Shown: positions 34,733 to 44,284, counted from the first letter of the stretch. The stretch: DNA of 64,000 bases from Paracoccaceae bacterium (GCA_020425125.1 JAGQRV010000030.1:21345-85344), one strand, 5' to 3'. Numbers and translations: made by a program. The notes: generated by a model not told the origin, from the letters alone.

Positions 34733-36235
34733 TTACATCACCGCCCCGATCTGCCACGGCACGAATTCATAGGCGCCGAGGCCCTGGATTTCGGATTTCG
34801 TCTGTTCGCCTGACGCTACGCGCAGCAATGCCTGATAGATCTCGCGGCCGATCTCTTCGACGCTGGCACCGTGCGACAGGATTCGCCCGGCATTGATGTC
34901 CATGTCCTCGGTCATCCGCGTGTACATCTCGGTATTCGTCGCGATCTTCAGCGACGGCGACGGACGGGCGCCAAAGGCCGAGCCGCGGCCGGTAGTGAAG
35001 GCGACGAGCGTGCAGCCCGATGCGATCTGCCCGGTGACGCTGGCCGGATCGTAGCCGGGGCTGTCCATGAAGACGAAGCCCTTCCGGTCGATCGGCTCGC
35101 CATATTTGTAGACGCCGACGAGCGGGGTCGTGCCGCCCTTCGCGGCCGCGCCCAGCGACTTTTCGAGGATCGTGGTCAGCCCGCCCTTCTTGTTGCCGGG
35201 CGACGGATTGTTGTCCATCGAGCCGCGGTTGCGGGCAGTGTAGTCCTCCCACCACAGGATCAGGTCGATCAGCTTGCCGCCCACCGTTGCGTCGACCGCA
35301 CGCGCGGTCAGCAGATGCTCGGCGCCGTAGATCTCGGGGGTCTCCGACAACACCCCGGTCCCGCCCTGAGCCACCAGAAGGTCGCAAGCATGGCCCAGGG
35401 CGGGGTTTGCAGTGATGCCGGACCAGGCATCCGACCCACCACATTGAAGCGCCAGCATCAGATCCGAGGCCGGACAGGGCTCGCGCACGAACTCGTTGAC
35501 GATGGGCAGCATCGCCTCGATCTTCCGAATGCCCAGTTCGACGGTCTTCCGGATCCCGCCGACATCCTGGATGTTCATCGTCTGGAACAACGGTCCCGGC
35601 GTCAGGCCATAGGCCTCGATCAGCCAGTCGATCTGGTTCACCTCGCATCCGAGCCCCGCCATCAGCACGCCAGCGACGTTCGGGTTTCGTGCGTAGCCCC
35701 ACATCACGCGCTGGAGGGCAGCCAGCCCTTCGCCGTCGCTGCCCATGCCGCAGCCGGTTCCGTGCACGAAGGCGTTGACCCCATCGACATTGGGAAACGC
35801 TGCGAGCCGCTCGGGGGTGAAGTGTTCCGCGATCTTCCGCGCGGCAGTCGCCGAGCAGTTGACAGACGTCAGGATGGCGATGGTATTGCGCGTGCCGGCC
35901 GGCCGGCCGTCCCTGCGAAATCCCTGGAAGGTGTCGCGGCGTGCGGGCGCGGGCGGCTGAACAAGATTGGACGCGAAGACATGATCCAGCGCCACCGCAC
36001 GGAATTCGAGGTTGTGGGTGTGGACATGGGCGCCGGGCGCAATATCCTCGGCGGCGTAGCCGATGACTTGCGCATATTTGTAGACAGGCGCGCCTTTCGG
36101 GATCGCCGCGGCGGCCATCTTGTGTCCCCGCGGGATCAGGCTTGTGGCAGTGACGCCCTCGGCGGTGCTGCCGATCTCGATGGGCGCCGCGGCCGTCACG
36201 ACATTGTCTCTCGGGGACAGGCGGATAGCGGTCAT
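34733..36235 (-). CDS. UxaA family dehydratase (altronate/galactarate dehydratase type)
   Basis: The 500-residue protein contains both parts of the family: an N-terminal SAF domain (residues 1 to about 95, IPRGHKMAAAAIPKGAPVYK) and the catalytic C-terminal part, with VHGTGCGMGSDGEGLAALQR, LGCEVNQIDWLIEAYG, LALQCGGSDAWSGITANPAL and FTTGRGSAFGARPSPSLKI. Such enzymes dehydrate altronate, galactarate or related acids with iron. Its promoter faces that of the GntR gene, and the palindrome at 36493 lies between them. Confidence 0.9.
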   Translation of the reverse strand: MTAIRLSPRDNVVTAAAPIEIGSTAEGVTATSLIPRGHKMAAAAIPKGAPVYKYAQVIGYAAEDIAPGAHVHTHNLEFRAVALDHVFASNLVQPPAPARRDTFQGFRRDGRPAGTRNTIAILTSVNCSATAARKIAEHFTPERLAAFPNVDGVNAFVHGTGCGMGSDGEGLAALQRVMWGYARNPNVAGVLMAGLGCEVNQIDWLIEAYGLTPGPLFQTMNIQDVGGIRKTVELGIRKIEAMLPIVNEFVREPCPASDLMLALQCGGSDAWSGITANPALGHACDLLVAQGGTGVLSETPEIYGAEHLLTARAVDATVGGKLIDLILWWEDYTARNRGSMDNNPSPGNKKGGLTTILEKSLGAAAKGGTTPLVGVYKYGEPIDRKGFVFMDSPGYDPASVTGQIASGCTLVAFTTGRGSAFGARPSPSLKIATNTEMYTRMTEDMDINAGRILSHGASVEEIGREIYQALLRVASGEQTKSEIQGLGAYEFVPWQIGAVM

Positions 36236-36491
36236 CTCAGCGCTCGAGGAGCAGCGGGACGGATCGGGTCAGAGCAGATCGCGACAAGGCGCGCCTCGGC
36301 GACGCGTTCCCGACCATGGCGGCGTTTCTGTCCATCCTCGCGATCCGGTCCGGCATTTTCACGTGCGATCCCTGGCCAGAGGACCGTGGTCGAGCGCGAC
36401 GCGGGAAGCATTGCACGCCCGGGCGGCCTGTGATCTGGCGGACTCCCTCGCAGGAACGCTATCCAAACCGGCCTCGACAATCAACGGTTTC

Positions 36492-36501
36492 CGGTATACC
36501 A
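36492..36501. promoter_or_regulatory. Candidate GntR operator CGGTATACCA in the uxaA-gntR divergent promoter
   Basis: The GGTATACC core (36493-36500) lies 34 bp before the regulator TTG start in the 299-bp spacer to the UxaA gene. It matches the palindrome in front of the reductase operon at 30661 in nine of ten bases. I see nothing else in this spacer. Confidence 0.55.
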
Positions 36502-36534
36502 AAAATGAGACGTGAAATCATAGGGTAGTCTGCC

Positions 36535-37275
36535 TTGACGGACGGGTATTCGGCGATTGGAGCAACAAGTCTTCCGGGCGTGTCACCGCTCGCCCAGCGG
36601 CTGGCCGACCGTCTTCGCCGCGACATCCTGATCGGACGGCTGAAGCCCGGCGCCCCGGTGAAGGAGCGTGATACGGCCGAGGAACTGGGGGTCTCCCGCA
36701 CGCCCATGCGGGAGGCGATCCGCATTCTCGCGCAGGAGGGGCTGGTGGTGCTGCGCCCGGCGCGAAGCCCGATCGTAGCCGATCCGACCCTCAAGGACGT
36801 CACGGATGACCTGACCGTCCTGATGGTTCTCGAGGCGCTGTCGGCCGAGCTTGCCTGCCGCAATGCGACGGCCCGCGACCTCGCTGATCTCGAGGAGATC
36901 CACGCAGATCTCGCGGCGGCCCACGCGACGGCGCATCCCGCGGATCTGTTCGAGACCGACATGTCCTTCCACCGCCGGATTGCACGCGCCTCGCACAATC
37001 CGTCGCTGGCAGAGACTCATGGCGCCTATCTGGCGCGCCTCTGGCGGGCGCGGTACCTGTCGGCGAGCCAGCGGCGCAACCGCGAACGGGTCCTGACCCA
37101 GCACCGGGCAATCCTCGACGGGCTGGTGGCGCGCGACGAGGCGGCGACGCGGGCGGCGGTCGAGCGGCATCTGGGGCCGCTCGTGGCGCATATCTCCGCA
37201 TACTTCGATGATCCCGACGCCCGTGCGATCCATGTACTCGGTGCGGCAGGAGCGTCGGGAACAGCGAAGGACTGA
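36535..37275 (+). CDS. GntR family transcriptional regulator (FCD subfamily)
   Basis: The 246-residue protein has an N-terminal winged helix (GRLKPGAPVKERDTAEELGV, SRTPMREAIRILAQEGLV) and a C-terminal FCD ligand domain with ETDMSFHRRIARASHNP and later histidines in VLTQHRAIL and VERHLGPL that usually bind a metal for ligand sensing. The start is TTG 36535. Its position and the matching palindromes suggest that it represses the reductase-dehydratase operon, the UxaA gene and itself, with a sugar acid as inducer. Confidence 0.88.
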   Translation: MTDGYSAIGATSLPGVSPLAQRLADRLRRDILIGRLKPGAPVKERDTAEELGVSRTPMREAIRILAQEGLVVLRPARSPIVADPTLKDVTDDLTVLMVLEALSAELACRNATARDLADLEEIHADLAAAHATAHPADLFETDMSFHRRIARASHNPSLAETHGAYLARLWRARYLSASQRRNRERVLTQHRAILDGLVARDEAATRAAVERHLGPLVAHISAYFDDPDARAIHVLGAAGASGTAKD

Positions 37276-37457
37276 CCGGCCGCGCCGTGGGTTTGCGCAG
37301 CGGGTCCGACGACAGCTGGATATCGATGCGATCGCATGAGCGCGCCCGTCTCCGGTCTTGACACTGCCCGGCTGAGCGAAAATTCAGGAACGGGGTCGCG
37401 GGCCATTACCGTATGGCGTGTATCGGACCCCGACCCACAAGACCGGGGTACGAGCCG

Positions 37458-38594
37458 TTGAAGATCATCGTTCACTGCGGGACCAACAAGACCGGAAGCA
37501 CCGCCATCCAGGACACGTTTGCGGCCAAGGCGGCGGATCTGCGCGCGCGCGGAGTGCTTTATCCGGCACTGGATTCCTACACGCACCATACGCGACTGCT
37601 GTTTGCCTGCCTTGCCGATGACGAGATGTGGGGATCGTTCGGGCGCAACGACGATGACAAGCGCGCCGCCGGAGTTCGCCAGTCGCTCGACCAATGGGAC
37701 ATTCTCCGCCAGTTCGTCGACGACAGCATGCCGGACACGCTCGTGCTGTCGTCCGAATTTGTCTTCGGCCTCCGGGACGGCTCGCTCAAGCGTCTGCGCG
37801 ACCGGCTGGCCGAGTTTTCCGAGGACATCGACTGGATCGTCTATCTGCGAGACCCGCGCGGCCATTACCTGTCTTCCGCCCAGCAGGTGCTGAAGTTCGG
37901 CGCCTTCGTGAAGGACCCGCGGGTCAGCCAGCTTTACGCTTCCAAGTATGACAAGTTCGAAACCCTTTTCCCGGGCCGGATCGCCGCACGGGTGTTCGAT
38001 CGCACGACCCTTACCGGCGGCGACGTGGTGACCGATCTGGCAAGCTACCTGTTGCCGTCGGACGAGGGCGAGCCGGCGCCGTTCCGCGCGCTCAGCGCGA
38101 ACGAGACCCTGTCCGCAGAGGCGATGGCGCTGCTTTCAGAGTTCAACCGCGAAGTCTGGGATACCCGCCGGATGCCGGGCAACGCGATCTCTAAATGCGT
38201 GATTCAGGCGATCGAGGACGAGGAACGCCACCGCCGGTACACCAAGCCCGTGCTTCGGCCAGAGATTGCCGAGGTTGTTGCCAGAGTCCATGCCGCGGAT
38301 GTGCTGGCGCTTCGCGACCGTGCGGGGATTATCTTTCCGACGTTCGATTACGATGTCGCGGCCCAGGTCGGGGATGCCGATCTGGCGGACCTTGCGGCTG
38401 CCGACCGGTACGCGACCCTCTCTGTCGGCGAGATCGTCGACTACGATCCCGATCTTCTTGCGCGGCTGCGCCTGCGGTCCATGCAGGCCATGGCGAAGCG
38501 GCTGTCGGGGCCGAAGCCCACGACAGAATCCGCGCCGCCACTACCCGCCGCGGCGGCGTCGGCCTCCGCTCAGCCGTCCGCACCTGGGGCGTGA
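37458..38594 (+). CDS. Sulfotransferase-like protein
   Basis: The 378-residue protein starts IIVHCGTNKTGSTAIQDTFA after the initiator, which is the PAPS-binding P-loop form KTGST found in a large group of sulfotransferase-like proteins of Rhodobacteraceae. A later YLRDPRGHYLSSAQQ fits the 3'-phosphate-binding strand and loop. I chose TTG 37458 because it places the P-loop strand at the very start; an ATG 45 bases upstream would add 15 residues. The C-terminus is alanine- and proline-rich. The acceptor is unknown. Confidence 0.65.
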   Translation: MKIIVHCGTNKTGSTAIQDTFAAKAADLRARGVLYPALDSYTHHTRLLFACLADDEMWGSFGRNDDDKRAAGVRQSLDQWDILRQFVDDSMPDTLVLSSEFVFGLRDGSLKRLRDRLAEFSEDIDWIVYLRDPRGHYLSSAQQVLKFGAFVKDPRVSQLYASKYDKFETLFPGRIAARVFDRTTLTGGDVVTDLASYLLPSDEGEPAPFRALSANETLSAEAMALLSEFNREVWDTRRMPGNAISKCVIQAIEDEERHRRYTKPVLRPEIAEVVARVHAADVLALRDRAGIIFPTFDYDVAAQVGDADLADLAAADRYATLSVGEIVDYDPDLLARLRLRSMQAMAKRLSGPKPTTESAPPLPAAAASASAQPSAPGA

Positions 38595-38628
38595 TCCGGC
38601 CGCCTTCTCGCGCCCCCGATCATCCCGG

Positions 38629-39792
38629 TCAGAGGAGCGCACGGATGCGGTCGAGTGCGGCCTCGATGTTCTCGAGACTGTTCGCGTAGGAAAACCGTAC
38701 GAACCCCTCGCCGAAGGCACCGAAGCTGGTGCCCGCGACCGTCGCCACGCCTGCGTCGTTCAGGAACATGTCCTGCGCATCCCGGGCGGACAATCCGGTG
38801 CCTGAGATATTCGGAAAGGCATAGAAGGCGCCGCCCGCATCGGTGCAGCGGACGCCGGGCAGGTCATTCAAGCCTGCGACGATCGCTTCGCGCCGCCGGT
38901 CGAATTCGGTCACCATCGCACGCACGGCGTCCTGCGGGCCCGTCAGCGCCGCGATGCCGGCATGCTGGGCGGCGGCATTCACGCAGGAATGGTCGTTGAT
39001 GCAGAGCCGCGTGACGGTGTCCACCATCGCTTCCGGCCAGACCGCGAAGCCCAGCCGCCAGCCGGTCATGGCATAGGTCTTCGACCAGCCGTCGAGCAGG
39101 ATCAGCCGGTCGCGGATCTCGGGATAGGTCAGCAGGCTGACATGCGTCCGTCCACCATAGAGCATCTGGGAATAGATCTCGTCCGACATCAGGACCACGT
39201 CCGGCCATTCGGACAGCCCGGCGACGAGCTTGTCGATCTCGGCCTTCGGGGTAACACCGCCGGTGGGGTTTGCGGGCGAGTTGATGATGATGAGTCGCGT
39301 TGCGGCCGTGATCTGCGCCAGCACGCTTTCGGCATCGAAGGCGAATCCCTTCGACTCGTCCAGCCTGATCGGGACCGGCGTCGCGCCGGAATAGCGGATC
39401 ACCGACTCGTAGATAGGAAAGCCGGGATTGGGGTACATCACTTCCGCCCCGGGTTCCCCCAGCAGCAGGATCGCGAAGAACATCGTCGGCTTGCCGCCCG
39501 GCACGACGACGACCCGGTCGGGATCGACGTCGGCCGCGTGGCGGCGGTGGAGGTCCGCGGCCACCGCCTCGCGCAGGGCCGGGATGCCGTTTGCCGGGGT
39601 GTAGCCGTGATGCCCGTCGCGAAGCGCCTTCACCGCGGCTTCGACGATGTGCTCGGGAGTTCTGAAATCCGGCTGGCCGATCCCGAGGTTGATGATGTCC
39701 CGGCCCTCGCGTTTCAGCCGTTCGGCACGCGCCAGAACTTCGAAGGCCGATTCCGTTCCCAGCCGTGCGGCCGACTGCGCCATCCGGATCAT
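38629..39792 (-). CDS. Aspartate-family pyridoxal phosphate aminotransferase
   Basis: The 387-residue fold-type I aminotransferase has GIGQPDFRTPEHIVEAA, GYTPANGIPALREAVA, INSPANPTGGVTPKAEID, VVLMSDEIYSQMLY and the PLP-lysine segment LDGWSKTYAMTGWRLGF near residue 245. The family moves amino groups between aspartate or aromatic amino acids and keto acids; substrate is not set by sequence alone. The ATG at 39790-39792 follows GGAGG. It is divergent from the ProC-like gene, sharing a 128-bp spacer. Confidence 0.9.
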   Translation of the reverse strand: MIRMAQSAARLGTESAFEVLARAERLKREGRDIINLGIGQPDFRTPEHIVEAAVKALRDGHHGYTPANGIPALREAVAADLHRRHAADVDPDRVVVVPGGKPTMFFAILLLGEPGAEVMYPNPGFPIYESVIRYSGATPVPIRLDESKGFAFDAESVLAQITAATRLIIINSPANPTGGVTPKAEIDKLVAGLSEWPDVVLMSDEIYSQMLYGGRTHVSLLTYPEIRDRLILLDGWSKTYAMTGWRLGFAVWPEAMVDTVTRLCINDHSCVNAAAQHAGIAALTGPQDAVRAMVTEFDRRREAIVAGLNDLPGVRCTDAGGAFYAFPNISGTGLSARDAQDMFLNDAGVATVAGTSFGAFGEGFVRFSYANSLENIEAALDRIRALL

Positions 39793-39920
39793 GCGTTCAT
39801 CCTCCCTCGGGTCCCGTTGCGTGGTGTGCCGGGAATTCAACCGGGACCCAAGCCCCAATTTGCCGTGGCCGCGGTGCGTGCAGGCTGGCAGGGTGGCCAG
39901 GTCTGGACGGAGGACGCGGC

Positions 39921-40691
39921 ATGGCAAGGATCGGTTTCATCGGCACGGGCGAGATTGCGGGCCATATGGTGCGTGGACTAGCCGGACGGGGACACGAGAT
40001 CCGCGTGAGCGAGCGGAGCCGGGCAGTGTCGACGGCGCTTGCGGCCGAGTTTCCCGAGGTGTCGGTGGCGGAGAACGCCGCCGTCGTCGCCCAGAGCGAC
40101 GTGGTCTTCCTGTGTCTTATGGCCCGGATCGTTCCCGATATCCTGCCCGGCCTGCCCTGGCGGGCGGATCATGCAGTGATCTCGGTCATGACCGACGTCA
40201 CCCTTGACGAGCTTTGCCGCCTCTGCGCTCCCGCGCGCGACATCGCACTGACGATCCCGCTCGCGCCGATCTCCGGCGGTGGCTGTCCGCTGCCGGTCTA
40301 TCCGGAAAGTCCGGCACTGGAGGCGGTGTTCGGGGACCGCAATCCGATCTTGCCAGTGCGCAGCGAGGCGTCGCTGAGCGCGCATTTCGCTGTGGCGGGG
40401 ACGCTGGCGCCGATCCTGCTGTTGATGGCCGAGGTGTCCGCGTGGTTGGCACGCGAAACCGGCGACGCGACTGCGGCCGACGCCTATGTTGCGTCGCTCT
40501 TCGGTGGATTCCTGAGGCCTGACGGGGCGCCCGAACAGTTCCAGCGCCTTCTGACCTCCCTGTCGACGGAGGGCGGGCTCAATGCCACCCTTAGGGCACG
40601 GTTCGAGGATGCCGGCGTACCCGACCTGCTCCGGACGGGTATGGATTCCCTGCGGCCGCGTCTCGGCCTGCCGCCGGCCGCGCCCGGGTAG
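39921..40691 (+). CDS. NAD(P)-binding protein related to pyrroline-5-carboxylate reductase
   Basis: The 256-residue protein opens MARIGFIGTGEIAGHMVRGL, a Rossmann motif of the F420/ProC type, followed by VVFLCLMARIVPDILPGLPW and a conserved PLAPISGGGCPLPVYPESP. The C-terminal half is helical as in ProC dimers, but the ProC signature near the C-terminus is not clear, so proline synthesis should not be assumed. CGGAGG precedes the ATG. Its partner across the divergent promoter is an aminotransferase. Confidence 0.7.
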   Translation: MARIGFIGTGEIAGHMVRGLAGRGHEIRVSERSRAVSTALAAEFPEVSVAENAAVVAQSDVVFLCLMARIVPDILPGLPWRADHAVISVMTDVTLDELCRLCAPARDIALTIPLAPISGGGCPLPVYPESPALEAVFGDRNPILPVRSEASLSAHFAVAGTLAPILLLMAEVSAWLARETGDATAADAYVASLFGGFLRPDGAPEQFQRLLTSLSTEGGLNATLRARFEDAGVPDLLRTGMDSLRPRLGLPPAAPG

Positions 40692-40708
40692 ACAAATGCA
40701 TACCGGGC
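40682..40708. terminator. Candidate bidirectional hairpin between the ProC-like gene and choV
   Basis: GCCCGGGTA (40682-40690) and TACCGGGC (40701-40708) pair over eight bases with one bulged G and a ten-base loop. The left arm includes the end of the ProC-like gene; the stop TAG begins in it. No thymine run follows on either strand. Confidence 0.4.
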
Positions 40709-40730
40709 AGGGGCCGGGCGGACAGTCCCG

Positions 40731-41747
40731 CTAGCCGCGGAGGCGCCCGATCACTGATTCCGGTGTGATCGTGCCGATCGTGCGGCCGTCTTCGGTAACG
40801 CTCAGGATCTGCGCGCCGCCCTTCAGCCGGTCCATGATTTCGGTCACCGTGGCCTCGGTATCGATCGTCGGTCCGGCGGTGTCCGAAACCGGCTGCATCA
40901 CGTCGCGCGCGGTCAGCACGCCAAGCGGGTTCATGTGCGCGACGAAATCCGCCACATAGTCCGAGGCCGGCGCCGAGTAGATGTCGCGCGGTGTCCCGCA
41001 TTGCACGATCCGCCCGCCTTCCATGATGGCGATCCGGCTTCCGAGCTTGAACGCTTCGTCAAGGTCGTGGCTCACGAAAACGATGGTGCGCTGCAGGGAA
41101 CTTTGCAGTTCGAGGAGTTCGTCCTGCAGCCGGGTCCGGATCAGCGGATCGAGCGCCGAGAACGGCTCGTCCATCAGCAGGATCGGCGCGTCCGTCGCGA
41201 AGGCGCGCGCAAGGCCCACGCGCTGCTGCATGCCGCCGGAAAGCTCGCCCACCCGCCGCTCCGCCCATTCCGAGAGGTGCACGAGTTCGAGCTGGCGGTT
41301 GACCCTCTCGTCCCGCTCGGCCTTGGGCAGGCCGGCAAGCTCCAGCCCCAGTCCGACATTCTCGCGCACGGTGCGCCAGGGCAGCAGGCCGAACTGCTGG
41401 AACACCATCGAGACCGAGCGCTGCCGGATCCTCCGCAGCGTCGCCGAGTCGGCTGCGGTGACATTGACCATGCTGTCGCCGTCCAGCACCTCGACGCTGC
41501 CGCGCACCACCGGGTTCAGGGCGTTGACGGCGCGCAGCAGGGTGGACTTCCCCGAGCCCGAAAGGCCCATCAGCACGAGGATCTCGCCTTCGCCTACGGT
41601 CAGCGAGCAATTGTGGACGCCGAGGACCTGGTCGGTCGCGGCCTGGATTTCGCTTCGCGTCTTCCCTTCGTCCATCAGCGGCAAGGCGGCCTGGGGGTCG
41701 CTTCCGAAGACGATCGAGACGTTCTTGAAATCAACCGCAGCTCTCAT
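40731..41747 (-). CDS. choV: Choline ABC transporter ATP-binding protein
   Basis: The 338-residue protein has Walker A GLSGSGKST at residues 61-69, signature LSGGMQQRVGLARAFATD, Walker B ILLMDEPFSALDP and a CBS-like C-terminal region (VLTARDVMQPVSD, MDRLKGGAQILSVTEDGR). This layout is that of the quaternary-amine transporter ATPases ChoV/ProV. The insert before Walker A with GKTRSEIQAATDQVLGVHN is usual for ChoV. Its ATG overlaps the choW stop (ATGA). Choline is the likely substrate because of the bet genes nearby. Confidence 0.9.
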   Translation of the reverse strand: MRAAVDFKNVSIVFGSDPQAALPLMDEGKTRSEIQAATDQVLGVHNCSLTVGEGEILVLMGLSGSGKSTLLRAVNALNPVVRGSVEVLDGDSMVNVTAADSATLRRIRQRSVSMVFQQFGLLPWRTVRENVGLGLELAGLPKAERDERVNRQLELVHLSEWAERRVGELSGGMQQRVGLARAFATDAPILLMDEPFSALDPLIRTRLQDELLELQSSLQRTIVFVSHDLDEAFKLGSRIAIMEGGRIVQCGTPRDIYSAPASDYVADFVAHMNPLGVLTARDVMQPVSDTAGPTIDTEATVTEIMDRLKGGAQILSVTEDGRTIGTITPESVIGRLRG

Positions 41748-42577
41748 GACCGTCCCACCCGCAGAATACGGTCGAGCATGATCGCCACGACCACGATGAT
41801 GAATCCGCTCTCGAAGCCGAGCGCGGTGTTGACCTGGTTCAGTGCCCGCACCACCGGCACGCCGAGTCCGTCGGCGCCGACCAGCGCGGCGATCACCACC
41901 ATCGACAGCGACAGCATGATGGTCTGGTTGAGGCCGGCCATGATCTGCGGCAGCGCGTAGGGAAGCTCGACCTTGAAGAGCGTCTGCGACGGCGTCGCAC
42001 CGAAGGCCTGCGCCGCTTCCAGAAGCGATTGCGGCGTCGAGGCCACGCCCAGATGGGTCAGCCGGATCGGGGCAGGGACCACGAAGATCACGGTGGCTAT
42101 CAGGCCCGGCACCATGCCGATGCCGAAAAAGACGATGGCCGGGATCAGATAGACGAAGGTCGGCAGCGTCTGCATCAGATCGAGAATGGGGCGCAGGGCC
42201 TGATAGAATTTCGGCCGGTGCGCCGCGAAGATGCCGACCGGGACGCCGACCGCCATGCACACCACGCAGGCCGACAGGACCAGGGTGAGGCTTTCCGTCG
42301 TCTCCTGCCAGTAGCCCTGGTTCAGGATGAAGAGAAAGCCCAGGGTCACGAAGACGCAGACCGCGATGCTGCGCTGCAGGAGCCAGGCAATGGCCACGAA
42401 GACCGCCACGACCACAAGTGGAGGCGGCGATTGCAGCACCCACAGGATCGCGGCGATCAGGTGATCCATCGCGTTGGCCAGCCCGTCGAAGAACCAGCGT
42501 CCGTGAAGTTGCAGCCAATCGAAAACGGCCGCGGCGGCGTTGCCTACGGGAATCTTGTGGTCGGTGAGCCAGTTCAT
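41744..42577 (-). CDS. choW: Choline ABC transporter permease
   Basis: The 277-residue protein has an N-terminal soluble stretch (MNWLTDHKIPVGNAAAA, WLQLHGRWFFDGLANAMD), then six hydrophobic helices and the permease core ILDLMQTLPTFVYLIPAI and LLEAAQAFGATPSQTLFKVE, typical of ChoW/ProW. It starts 64 bp from the divergent GST gene, so choW-choV need a promoter in that short spacer instead of being read through from choX. Confidence 0.91.
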   Translation of the reverse strand: MNWLTDHKIPVGNAAAAVFDWLQLHGRWFFDGLANAMDHLIAAILWVLQSPPPLVVVAVFVAIAWLLQRSIAVCVFVTLGFLFILNQGYWQETTESLTLVLSACVVCMAVGVPVGIFAAHRPKFYQALRPILDLMQTLPTFVYLIPAIVFFGIGMVPGLIATVIFVVPAPIRLTHLGVASTPQSLLEAAQAFGATPSQTLFKVELPYALPQIMAGLNQTIMLSLSMVVIAALVGADGLGVPVVRALNQVNTALGFESGFIIVVVAIMLDRILRVGRS

Positions 42578-42641
42578 GCTAGGTCTCCGGTCGGGCGACG
42601 GCCGCTTGACCGGTCGCTCTTGAGGAACGGGAGGGGACGCC

Positions 42642-43277
42642 GTGAGCGAGCTCGTGCTCTACACGAATCCGATGTCGCGCGGACGGATCGCCCGCTGGAT
42701 GCTGGAGGAGACGGGTCAGAGTTATCGTGCCGAGATCCTTGCCTTCGGTCCGCCGATGAAGACCCCGGACTACCTGGCGCTCAATCCGATGGGCAAGGTG
42801 CCGACGCTCGTCCATGGTCCGGCGGTCGTGACCGAGGCCGCGGCGATCTGCGCCTATCTGGCGGACGCCTTCCCCGATGCGGGTCTGGCGCCGCCGCCGC
42901 AGAGTTCCGCGCGCGGAAGCTATTACCGCTGGCTTTTCTTCGCCGCGGGCCCCGTCGAGGCCGCGGTGACCGATGTTTCGCTGAATGTCACGACCGAGGA
43001 CCCGATGCTTCAGGGACGGCTTGGCTATGGCAGTCTCGGCCGGGTCCTCGATACGCTCGAACGGCATTTTTCCGATGGCCGGCCCTACGTCCTCGGCGAC
43101 ACCTTTTCGGCCGCGGACGTCTATCTGGGCGCGGCGGTGATCTGGGGCATGATGACGGGCGGCATCCCCGAACGCGCCGTCTTCCGGGCTTACGCCGATC
43201 GCCTGGGCGCTCGCCCGGCCGCAGTCCGGGCACGCGAACTGGACGATGCGCTGGCGGGGCACATGACTGCCGGCTGA
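42642..43277 (+). CDS. Glutathione S-transferase
   Basis: The 211-residue protein has a thioredoxin-like N-terminal domain (VLYTNPMSRGRIARWMLEET, with MGKVPTLVHG holding the cis-proline, and TEAAAICAYLADAFPD) and a helical C-terminal domain with VLGDTFSAADVYLGAAV. These are standard for cytosolic GSTs; the substrate is unknown. It is inserted on the opposite strand between the binding-protein and permease genes of the choline transporter. A GGGAGGGGA site precedes the GTG/ATG region of the start. Confidence 0.88.
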   Translation: MSELVLYTNPMSRGRIARWMLEETGQSYRAEILAFGPPMKTPDYLALNPMGKVPTLVHGPAVVTEAAAICAYLADAFPDAGLAPPPQSSARGSYYRWLFFAAGPVEAAVTDVSLNVTTEDPMLQGRLGYGSLGRVLDTLERHFSDGRPYVLGDTFSAADVYLGAAVIWGMMTGGIPERAVFRAYADRLGARPAAVRARELDDALAGHMTAG

Positions 43278-43296
43278 AGCGGGCTGACCGGACCGA

Positions 43297-44214
43297 TCAG
43301 ATGCCGAACGCATTGCGGACCGCTGCTTCTCCGTCGCCTCCGTCGAGCGTCGTGACACCGTCGAGCCAGCCGGTCACCACGTCGGGATGCGCCTTGATCC
43401 AGGCCAGCGTCGCCTTGTCCGGATCCTCGCCGTCGTCGAGGATCTTGCCCATGATCTCGTTTTCCATCGGCAGCGTGAACTTGAGGTTCTCGAGAAGCTT
43501 GCCGACGTTCGGGCATTCCTGGACATAGCCCTTGCGCGTCACCGTGTTGACCACGCCCTCGCCGCCGAAGAATTCTTCGCCGCCCGGCAGGTATTTCAGC
43601 GAGAAGCGGGCGTTCATCGGATGCGGCTCCCAACCCAGGAACACCACGTCCTGATTGCGCTTCACGGCCCGTCCGACCTGGGCCAGCATCCCCTGCTCGG
43701 AGCTTTCGACCACCTTGAAGCCGCCCAGCCCGTAGGTATCCTTCTCGGTCAGGCTGACGAGATAGGCGTTGCCTTCGTTGCCCGGTTCGATGCCGTAGAT
43801 CTTGCCGTCCAGTTCGTCGCGGAACTTGGCGATGTCGGCGTAGGATTGCAGGCCCTTGTCCCACGTGTAGTCGGGCACGGCGAGCGTGTATTTCGTTCCG
43901 GTGAGATTGGTCGCGACGACTTCGATCTCGCCGCTCTTAAGGTAGTCGCCGATCGCCGCGTCCTGTGCCGGAATCCAGTTGCCCAGGAAGACGTCGACAT
44001 CGTCGCTTTCGAGCGACGCGAAGGTCACCGGGACGGACAGGATGCGGACATTCACGTCGTAGCCGAGTGCCTGCAGGATCTGCTTGGCGATCGATGTCGT
44101 GGTGGTGATGTCGGTCCAGCCGACATCCGAGAAGTTGACCTTGTCGCAATCGGCATGCGCCGCGGTCGTCATCAGCAACAGGGCAGCTGCCGAAATGGCG
44201 GTTCTGATCTTCAT
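43297..44214 (-). CDS. choX: Choline ABC transporter substrate-binding protein, copy 1
   Basis: The 305-residue protein has a signal peptide ending near AAHA-D and the ChoX fold. Segments that hold the aromatic box of ChoX are kept: FSDVGWTDIT, VFLGNWIPAQD, GTKYTLAVP, EPGNEGNAYL and FLGWEPHPMN. It should bind choline in the periplasm. A small hairpin (CCGTG-CAG-CACGG, 44269-44281) lies in the 70-bp gap to the upstream paralogue. It converges with the GST gene, 19 bp away. Confidence 0.9.
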   Translation of the reverse strand: MKIRTAISAAALLLMTTAAHADCDKVNFSDVGWTDITTTTSIAKQILQALGYDVNVRILSVPVTFASLESDDVDVFLGNWIPAQDAAIGDYLKSGEIEVVATNLTGTKYTLAVPDYTWDKGLQSYADIAKFRDELDGKIYGIEPGNEGNAYLVSLTEKDTYGLGGFKVVESSEQGMLAQVGRAVKRNQDVVFLGWEPHPMNARFSLKYLPGGEEFFGGEGVVNTVTRKGYVQECPNVGKLLENLKFTLPMENEIMGKILDDGEDPDKATLAWIKAHPDVVTGWLDGVTTLDGGDGEAAVRNAFGI

Positions 44215-44284
44215 GATGTCCCTCGCGTACAGACTTCTCGTTGGTCCAGTGGGTCTCGAACGGCGGTGCCGTGCAGCACGGGGC

